Shown: positions 56,800-64,000 of the stretch, one piece after another | Position numbering within the stretch: the first letter of the stretch is position 1 | How the letters are laid out: each line of letters starts with the position of its first letter | Assembly: GCF_905163445.1 (NCBI RefSeq) | Contig: NC_053200.1 | Coordinates: 10,974,001-11,038,000 of the forward strand | DNA length: 64,000 bases | Direction of reading: 5' to 3' | Source: Pararge aegeria | Lineage: Eukaryota; Arthropoda; Insecta; Lepidoptera; Nymphalidae | The notes under the pieces: generated by a model | Seen by the model: the letters and a program-made list of their open reading frames with translations, nothing else | Told to the model about the DNA's origin: nothing | The model's database searches: none | Made by a program: the position numbers and the translations under genes

Positions 56800-57195
56800 T
56801 CGAAACGCGTCGCGTAGGGCCGTGTAGTCTCGACTCGCGAGTCTCACCGCAACGCGCAATCTACGTTATCATGCCGAATACACGTTAATCGGCTGCGTAA
56901 CTGGCTGTGTCGGCTTGTTTACGTCCTCGCATAATTATACGGCACGCCAAACCGGACTCAACAAGTGCTACCTACGATGTGTAAGAGAAGCGGAAGCGGC
57001 GCATGCTTTATGTGAAAAATATAATAAGAAAACTTAGATAGCGCCGCCTAAATTTGTTGTGAAATAATATGTTGATTTACAGCGACATGTGTCTGTGTGA
57101 TTACCGAAAAATAAACATGGTAACGTTTTGAGATACAGCTAGATATATATGTTTTTGTGAATTGGACTGTAAGTTAAGTGTGTTAAGGTGTTAAA
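56800..57195 (+). promoter_or_regulatory. Candidate promoter and 5' UTR of the gene starting at 57196
   Basis: CG-rich compared with its surroundings (gtcgaaacgcgtcgcgtagg, a 12-bp palindrome gactcgcgagtc at 56832-56843, caccgcaacgcgc). Such a local rise in CpG before a first coding exon fits a promoter or UTR. No TATA box or transcription start can be fixed. Confidence 0.35.
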
Positions 57196-57292
57196 ATGAG
57201 GAGCGATCTGATGGTGCCTAGTGAGCTGGAGGGGACAGATTACCTCCTCTCCTCCACCATGAGGCTCGAAGATAGTTTTCTGCAAATACTTG
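57196..57292 (+). CDS. First coding exon of an unidentified gene
   Basis: The ATG has an in-frame TAA 12 nt upstream and opens 32 codons (MRSDLMVPSELEGTDYLLSS, then TMRLEDSFLQIL) ending in a good donor (TG|GTAAGT) in phase 1. Composition is protein-like, acidic and leucine-rich, without a signal peptide. Reading through the donor gives a low-complexity tail, so the 94-codon open frame is not itself a likely protein. I see no second exon up to 64000, so the gene would have a first intron of at least 6.7 kb. The family is not recognised. Confidence 0.5.
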
Positions 57293-57984
57293 GTAAGTTG
57301 ATTGGATTGCAGTGCCTTTTATTTGAAGAGAGTTCGAAAAGATTTTCATGTTTTCTCTGTATTGTTTTAAACCTTACGAGTCTACTTGTGTCTTTGGGCA
57401 TTGAGCAGAGATACACTATAAAAGTGCTGATGGCCTTACTGCGCAATATAATAATTGGTGATTATTATAATTCCATTTGAATGAATTAATTGCCATAATC
57501 ATCAGTAATTAAGAAGGCTCTGGACGCTTTTTTCTGAGAGGCTTCGAATTGAGGCAACTTTTTAGCGGTACAAAAGCGGCGGTTGCAAAAAATAAGTAGA
57601 AATGTATGTTGGTATATGCATATCTTGTTTGACAGAATACATGGTTTTTTTCAACAACTTTCTAATAAGTCAGGAAAATATCTTTTTTCTTAAGTCACCT
57701 CTAATTTCTTTGGTTGTAAATTCGTTGCAAACTTGTGACCCAAACGAATTCTATATGTGTTATAATAGGAGAAAGAAAATGTATTTATAGATAAATAATT
57801 TGGCCCAATAGTTTCTTTGAAATGTTATGTTAGACTGCAGTCTTAGATTGTATTTGATTTACGTAAGTACTTTGTATAGATATTGTTGCGCCCGATTCTG
57901 ACTTCGCCTTTTGAAGTCCGGTCGCCCATAAAATTAGTACAGGTCGAACGCACAAGGTTATTAGCGTTATCACAAGCCTTAACG

Positions 57985-58115
57985 TCCCATTTCTGGGCAC
58001 ACACTTCCCCTCTCATATTATGAGGTATATGGACTATCATCTGCGCTTCTTGCCGGCTCTTATCACTAGAATATGAACATCGAGTCGATGATAGAGTCTT
58101 ATAAAACATACAGTC
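57985..58115. repeat. Decayed LINE-tail-like segment
   Basis: 'gcttcttgccggctcttatc', 'gatgatagagtcttataaaa' and 'cagtcttgacttgacctatt' echo the tail family of 28046-28385 in plus orientation, with a different upstream part. Confidence 0.45.
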
Positions 58116-58149
58116 TTGACTTGACCTATTATAAAGGGTAAGTATATCA

Positions 58150-58385
58150 TCCATGTGGTGATGGCAGATCAGAATAAATGTCACCACAATTCCTATTCCC
58201 TCGGGTGTCGTACGAGGCGACTAAGGGAATATAACGGAGAAAGGGCAGAAGCGTTCTCTGTACATCTACTACCATCTACTGCGATTACCAATCCGTCTGC
58301 CCAGCATGGTGATTGTGGGCAAACCCTTCACCGCGTTGGGAGAGGCCTTTAATTCAGCAGTGGACTATAGCCTTCAGTCATAAGT
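58150..58385 (+). repeat. LINE tail remnant ('cagcagtggactatagcc')
   Basis: 'gatggcagatcagaataaat', 'tcgggtgtcgtacgaggcga', 'ccgtctgcccagcatggtg' and 'attcagcagtggactatag' form a typical LINE ORF-end and 3' tail layout; the head resembles the segment at 42460-42540. No intact frame. Confidence 0.5.
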
Positions 58386-58451
58386 TAGTGATATCAGCAT
58401 ATCGTCTTAGGAAAGTACATAAAACATGTTCGGCTGAGTCTATGCTTTTAT

Positions 58452-58800
58452 AACATGCTACCGAAAGTAATATTAGATTTACCATTACATAAGTTTAAAG
58501 AATGTATAAAAACACATTTAATATCGAGGTTACTGTACTATTGATGAATTTCTTAATAACAAAGTTGCCTGGAAAGAAGCCGGTCCGCTTTCATCTCACA
58601 AAAGATAGAAGAAAGATTGTTAAATTGTAAAAAGATGTTGGAAAATAGCAACTGCTGAGTTTCTTGCCGGATTCTTCTCGGTAGAATCTGCTTTCCGAAC
58701 CGGTGGTAGAGTCACTACAAAACAGACATACTTGACGTTTCAAAAGTTCTTATATTAGGCCTACTAGAAATAAATGAATTTTGAATTTTTGAATTTTGAT
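58452..58800 (+). repeat. LINE 3'-tail copy with ORF-end remnant
   Basis: 'gaaagtaatattagatttac', 'gaggttactgtactattgat', 'tgagtttcttgccggattct', 'ccttccgaac'-like and 'gaccggtggtagagtcact'-like blocks lead to 'gaattttgaatttttg'. Same family as 28046-28385. Confidence 0.75.
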
Positions 58801-60324
58801 GATGATATCAATATCATCCATAATCTGTTTCTACGCGACATTGTACTGGAATGGTAATTCGCTTGAATTCGCCGAAGCCAGAGAAAGGATGCCAGGGATC
58901 GATCCTGGGACCTTCCACTATATACAATACCAAAGCGCTCACCGCTGCGCCTGAGTGATTCTCAAAAACGAACTTAACATCGGCTAATAACACTTACTTT
59001 CTTACGACCAAAGAAAAATCCAATAGGCCAATTATTAAGTACTATCAAAGTAAAAAATATTCTTCGTAACATCGTCGGTAACTTATGTTGGATAATAAAA
59101 TGTATGTGGTATTTTTAGAACAGTTTGTCAGTTATGTTCAGTTATGTTCTAAAGATTTGTGTAGTACTGAATTAGCACCATTGTAGAAGATACATAACAT
59201 TATAACAATCTCACTTAAATAGCAGGACAAATAATTACATTAGTGTTGTGGCATTGTTTTTCTGATAAAAACAAGATAGATATTTTTATTGCATCAAATG
59301 TACTTATCTGTTTAATCAGCACATAGAAACAGACCGCTAGTTACCAAATCAAATATTTATAAGCCACTTATAGTCAAACATTCATTCTACGACCCACCGC
59401 GTCACATCGCCCGTGAGTTGCTCGTTTGGCCTATGTGTCGCAACGTGACTCCTATTATAACCTACCTAGAGAATTGGGCTATCAAATTCAAAACTGACTG
59501 TCAATTTCGAAGATAAAACGTTCAAACAAACAAAGAAAAACAACCTTGTAATTTTATTATTCGTATAGTTTGAACGTCTTACATAAACAAATAACATAAC
59601 CCCCTTTACCGTTTTTAATTTAATTAATTTATTAATTACTCTCATATTATGAAAGATAAATAAAATTCCTTCCTTTCATTAAAGGAAACTGGGAAGTCTT
59701 AGGCTTCGAACATAGATTAATATCTCTTTTCCATAAAAATTCATGCCTTCGATTTTGTAAACTTCTAAACAATGAAAGGGCTTGCATTCTAATGCTTATT
59801 TAACCTAAGCCTGCCCTACAAAAAGGCATGGTGACAATCGACTGTGATTAAAGTAAGATTGTAAAATGTTGATTTTTATAGAAAACGTGAGTATTTTCTT
59901 ACCTGAGGTTCTTATTGGATACCTCTCGACACAATTTCCTTCCGAACCGATAGTGAATCAATAAATAAAACTCGGTGGAATCAGCTTATAAAGTGCTAGT
60001 AGTATCAGTGCATGCAATCCGACTTGCTGATTTAAAATAGGCCTTATTTTTTAATCGTCACGATATTATGCATGCTTTTATTAAGCCTTCCATATTGCCC
60101 TCAGTTCGGAAAACAGTTGCTTGCGAGTTGACAGGCATTGTAGGCTTTATGCAAATATGAAAAAAGAGTTTTGTGTTGTTTTGTTTTGTGTATTTCTTAT
60201 TTTTGCGCTTTAGTCTTTCAAAGTTTCTGCAACCAAAAGCAACGTAACCAACCATAAATCCGCGATAAAACAGGCGTTATAAAATAATTATTATCTTTAT
60301 GAGATACAATTCCGTATTTTAATA

Positions 60325-60780
60325 CCTGCACGATATTTACAATGAAGGAGGGAAGTATATCCACTTTAATTTACTACCTCAGTAAAAGGAGGTCGAAGGG
60401 GTCATGACGATACCCTGACAACTAAAACAGTCTTAACTAAAGCAGAGTAAAAATAATTAGTATCTTTAAGTGTTACAACGGACGATATTTACAATGAAAG
60501 AGTGTAGTATACAAACTTTAATTTACAACCTTAATAAAAGGAGGTGGAAGGGGGTCATGACCACATCTGACAACCAAAATATTCTTCACTGTACGCTGAG
60601 TAAAAGTAATTAGTATCTTAGTATCTTAAGAGTTCAAATTATTTTTTTAATTACCTGAACGATATTTACAATGAAAGAGTGAAGCATACAAATTTTAATT
60701 TACTACCTCAATAAAAGGAGGTCGAAGGGGTCATGACCACCTCATGACAACCAAAACAGTCGTAACCATACGCTGCGCCG
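60325..60780 (+). repeat. Three-unit tandem repeat, 152-177-bp spacing
   Basis: 'acgatatttacaatgaa' occurs at 60330, 60482 and 60659, each followed by 'ttaatttac.accT.a.taaaaggaggt', 'gaaggggtcatgac' and 'tgacaac.aaaa'. Units differ by indels and substitutions. No ORF or known family recognised. Confidence 0.9.
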
Positions 60781-61171
60781 AGTCAATCTTTAAATCTTGG
60801 CTTCTTGCCTGACGCCTCAATGGTGCATTGAGATAAATTATAGCGGATCGCGAGCTAAATAAACACGAATAATAATGTTATACATTTTTATTAAAAACTA
60901 GATAAAAGGTAAACAAATAGCTAGTTCCTTCTGATGGAAACGCGTAAGCAATGGAGTAGTGGCATTGGTGCCCGATTGTTGACAGTCAACTTTTTATCTC
61001 AAACTAGCGACCCGCTCCGGCTTCGCACAGGTGCATTGTTGATACTTATGTGGGCAATTTGGTATGATTAATAATACATTTGCGTAGCACAATAATTTAA
61101 TCTATTTCGTAAGGTTTTGTCACTGTTTGCAATGTAAGCGTATAAAAATACGTTTGTTACGACATCAAAAC

Positions 61172-61470
61172 TTCATAATTCATTTATTTAAAGTAAACCT
61201 AGTTTATAAGCACTTTTGAAACTTCAAGTCAGTCTGTTAGTAGTGACTCTACCACCGGTTCGGAAGGCAGATTCTACCGATAAGAGCCGGCAAGAAACTC
61301 AGCAGATTGCTCTTTTTCAACGTCATTTTATAGTTTAACAACGTCCTTTCATCAATCGTGTAGTATCCACGTTTGGTTAAATGTTTAATATATTGTTTAA
61401 ACTTAGGTAAAGGTAGTTCTGATATTATTTCCTTCGGTATCATGTTATAAATGCATATACCCATCCCCAC
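61172..61470 (-). repeat. LINE 3'-tail copy with ORF-end remnant, reverse
   Basis: Plus strand starts 'attcatttatttaaagtaaa' and has 'accaccggttcggaaggcag'. Further right, the minus strand encodes GICIYNMIPKEI and LPKFKQYIKHLTKRGYYTID, the C-terminal end of the LINE ORF. Same family as 28046-28385 but carrying more of the ORF. Confidence 0.78.
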
Positions 61471-62291
61471 AAAAGATTTCTGTACTTTTCTCTAATGTAC
61501 AGAATCCTTTGTGCCCAATTTCTATGATGATTTATAGTCCAACAACTTTCTTAATAAATGAGCCTTAATAACTTAGCGCATAAAAAAGGCACTGCTGACG
61601 CCAAATTAGTTATCCAAGAGATATACTGCGAATATGTATTAGCAACGTATTACTTAAGAATTTATAAAACTAGGTAGGTACTTAGGAAACTAAGTACATA
61701 AGATAAGTAAGTTATTGAAATATGTAGGTGTGTATGTTAAAATTTTTTTGATAGAGCTGAGCTTAAGGCCAATTTGTTATCAAGATAATCAGAAACCCAA
61801 ATCGGATGATAACAAATAAACGGGCGTGGTGATTAAATTAGTAGGTACATGATAAAAACTGAAAGTGCTTGGATTACTACTGTTGCGATTATCCACCATC
61901 GTTGTTTTTATATGCTGAATTTATAGATCTCTCGCTTAAATCTTATATTTAAGCTATTTTCTTCTGGCTTCGGTGTTTCCTGATACGTACAACTTGAATG
62001 CCTTCAAGGCAAGGGTGTATAGGCATTTTCTAGGCAAGCACGCAACATTGCTTTACATCAGGCACGATAGTTGTCAAGCGCAAGTCTATCTAGTATAAAA
62101 AAATAAAAATAGTATGAGTAAAATAGTGTTATCTAATCACAGAGCATTGCGATCGTCACATTGCAGTTGTCTTCTATACGAAAATAGTGATATATTTTTT
62201 TTGGTAAAAAATAATTACTTAATATGAAATTTCATCAAGTACCTAAGTAGGTAATATTAAAGAAAACTTGTGTGCATTAAGAAACCTTCTT

Positions 62292-62538
62292 TATAATAAT
62301 AAATATACTACGACAATACATACATCGCCATCTAGCCCCAAAGCAAGCGTAGCTTGTGTTATGACTTATGAGCACTAAGATAACTGATGAATAATTTTTA
62401 TGAATAATATACATATATACTTATAAAATACAGATAAACATCCAGACACTGAAAACATTCATGTTTATCAAAGAAAAATTATCCAGTTGTGGGAATTGAA
62501 CGAAAGCAGGGTCGCTGCCCACTGCGCTAATCAGCCGT
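62292..62538 (-). repeat. tRNA-headed SINE, reverse copy with deletion in the head
   Basis: 'ataaatatactacgacaata', 'atctagccccaaagcaagcg', 'ccagttgtgggaattgaacg' and 'cactgcgctaatcagccgtt'. The stretch between box B and the 'gaaagcaggg' block is shortened. Confidence 0.82.
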
Positions 62539-62539
62539 T

Positions 62540-63320
62540 CAGTTCGAGCGACCTAGTGTTGCTGCGGTATCCTATCACAGTTTAGTTCATTCAGCGGAAA
62601 AAATATTAGAGTAAGTATTTGTCTATTACCTACATAAAATTCTACATTCAATGATTTGATTAGTGAACTTAAACTAAGCACATTTTGAAATGTTACCTAG
62701 TTACCTATGTTAAATCGTAGGTAAAAATTAGAAGCTGCCGAGTAAGGCCATAAAAGATTTAAGTCGTACCCTAGCATACACATATTTTATGAGAGTTAAA
62801 TAGTTTTATAAAAGTTTGTTGTATTTTAATTATTTTAGAGGTTAAGTTTTGCCATAGGGTATTTATTATTTTAAGACAAACACCCAAACACATTCTTCTT
62901 TTTGTGCTATGTATTAGATACCTAACTAAATATTTAGAATTCATTAAAAAAAAAAAAGTAGATGATAGAATAAAATGTGCAAAGCGCTTCATTATTGTAT
63001 TAATGAATAATAAATAAGTAACCTACAAGTGGTTTCAAATCCGGGTCAATGCGCGCTACACAGCTCTGTTATCACGATATTAATGTGTCATACATAACTC
63101 ATAACTAATTACTAACGGTAATTCGTCTAAACATATTCCGATAGCTATAATTAGCATAATAATTTGCAATTATTTTTTATCTATGCTCACATTGTAATGC
63201 TAAAGAGTTCGTATCCTCAATGATTAGGCACAGATTATGCTATAGTAGACTCGGAGTACGGTAGACTAGCTTTGTCAACATTGTTATTGAAATAGCTATT
63301 CTAAAGCGAAGCGAAAAAGT
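62540..63320. other. AT-rich intergenic DNA, nothing recognised
   Basis: No exon-like reading frame, tRNA or clear repeat was seen. Long A/T stretches dominate. Confidence 0.4.
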
Positions 63321-63339
63321 GGAAATTTACTCGCATACT

Positions 63340-63562
63340 TCACTAACACTACGAGAAGGAAAAGATTTTAATTCTTGGGGAAATCCTCCTCGATACCTCC
63401 ATGGTTTGAGGAGGCCCGATGGTTACGTTGGACTTCTATCTACTAAAACCTCACGGTGCGCGGTTTTCCAACGTCCAACGCGGTGGCTGGGACAAAGGAT
63501 CGCTTTCCCACACATCCGAAAACGACTGGGCAGGTTTCAATACAACCTAAAGGGAGGTTCAT
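63340..63562 (-). repeat. Dispersed element fragment ('ggttttagtagatagaagtcc')
   Basis: GC-richer block. The minus strand reads 'acctccctttaggttgtatt', 'gtgaggttttagtagataga', 'aagtccaacgtaaccatcgg' and 'gcctcctcaaaccatgg'. I recall similar blocks as frequent lepidopteran repeats. The plus-strand open frame across it (63319-63564) has no recognised domain and is probably incidental. Confidence 0.4.
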
Positions 63563-64000
63563 AAGTCAATACTCATATAACTATTAAGTACTTGAATGTA
63601 ATGTGAATACATATGACTTACGAGTGATATTTGATATGGCGTAACACGCAAAATTAGTCTGATATTGATCTAATTAGCAAGGCGCGTGAGATACGAATCC
63701 CTTCCAGTTATGATCCTTTTTTTTACGCATCCGGAAGCAGAACAGCATAAAGAAACAGAACTGTTCTATATTGTGCCCTTTCCCGGGGGACCCGCGCGCC
63801 GACTAGCAGATGGAATGCATATCAGAACCCAATCCAGCGATGTTTCTGCGCGTATCTATCTCATCTATATATCGCAGTATTCATTATTATTCAAATAAAT
63901 CGTTTTATAATGAAGGGTAGTTAAATAGCAGCAAAACATTCTTAATTAATTCTATTCGGACATTTAAGTAAGAAGTTATCGGGAGTTTAGTTTTAGCTTA

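Noticed and set aside
57293..57480. Extension of the 57196 reading frame to 94 codons
   Set aside because: The extension passes a strong splice donor, and its translation changes to intron-like composition.
58861..58955. tRNA gene on the minus strand
   Set aside because: There is a B-box-like 'gggatcgatcctggg', but no full cloverleaf; it is more likely a SINE or LINE fragment.
63686..63898. 70-codon plus-strand frame near the window end
   Set aside because: Some stretches look protein-like, but no family is recognised and no splice or start context supports it.
1..64000. CRISPR array, prokaryotic operon or viral genome
   Set aside because: No regularly spaced short direct repeats, no closely packed intronless genes and no viral structural or replication genes were seen; intron-containing animal genes dominate.

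Overview
This is an insect nuclear contig, most likely from a moth or butterfly. It is AT-rich, its genes are split into small exons with GT-AG introns, and it is crowded with short interspersed repeats of types common in Lepidoptera: a tRNA-headed SINE with a TTTA-rich tail, truncated LINE 3' tails, and many small terminal-inverted-repeat elements. I see no prokaryotic operon, CRISPR array, viral genome or rRNA gene.

Four protein-coding genes can be assembled exon by exon with consistent splice phases, and the first coding exon of a fifth is visible. (1) 1240-9276, plus strand: a membrane-anchored coiled-coil protein resembling EFCAB14 (369 codons, 5 exons). (2) 14696-27424, minus strand: mitochondrial glycine C-acetyltransferase (2-amino-3-ketobutyrate CoA ligase, GCAT; 426 codons, 9 exons). 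(3) 29815-36936, minus strand: a secreted alpha-amylase (about 521 codons, 8 coding exons, C-terminus uncertain). (4) 39505-47096, plus strand: twisted gastrulation, the secreted BMP-binding protein (238 codons, 5 exons). (5) 57196-57292, plus strand: an unidentified first coding exon whose gene probably continues beyond the window. The genes are functionally unrelated; this is an ordinary gene neighbourhood, not an operon or pathway cluster.

The rest is introns and intergenic DNA. About 36.9-39.5 kb separates amylase from twisted gastrulation. About 47.3-57.2 kb and 57.3-64 kb are essentially repeats: SINEs, LINE remnants including two non-LTR reverse-transcriptase fragments (42.5 kb and 53.4-53.9 kb), and several families of foldback elements.

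I found no convincing new system. The points most worth a second look are structural. The membrane-segment part of EFCAB14 exon 1, with its splice donor, is repeated in degenerate form inside intron 1. Several near-perfect snap-back palindromes lie at element edges, including an 80-bp one in a GCAT intron. The amylase 3' end carries a hairpin with a poly(A) signal and a 26-bp segment found three times. A foldback element lies 69 bp after the twisted gastrulation stop codon and contains a candidate poly(A) signal. All identifications come from reading the sequence and from memory of protein families; no database search was run.
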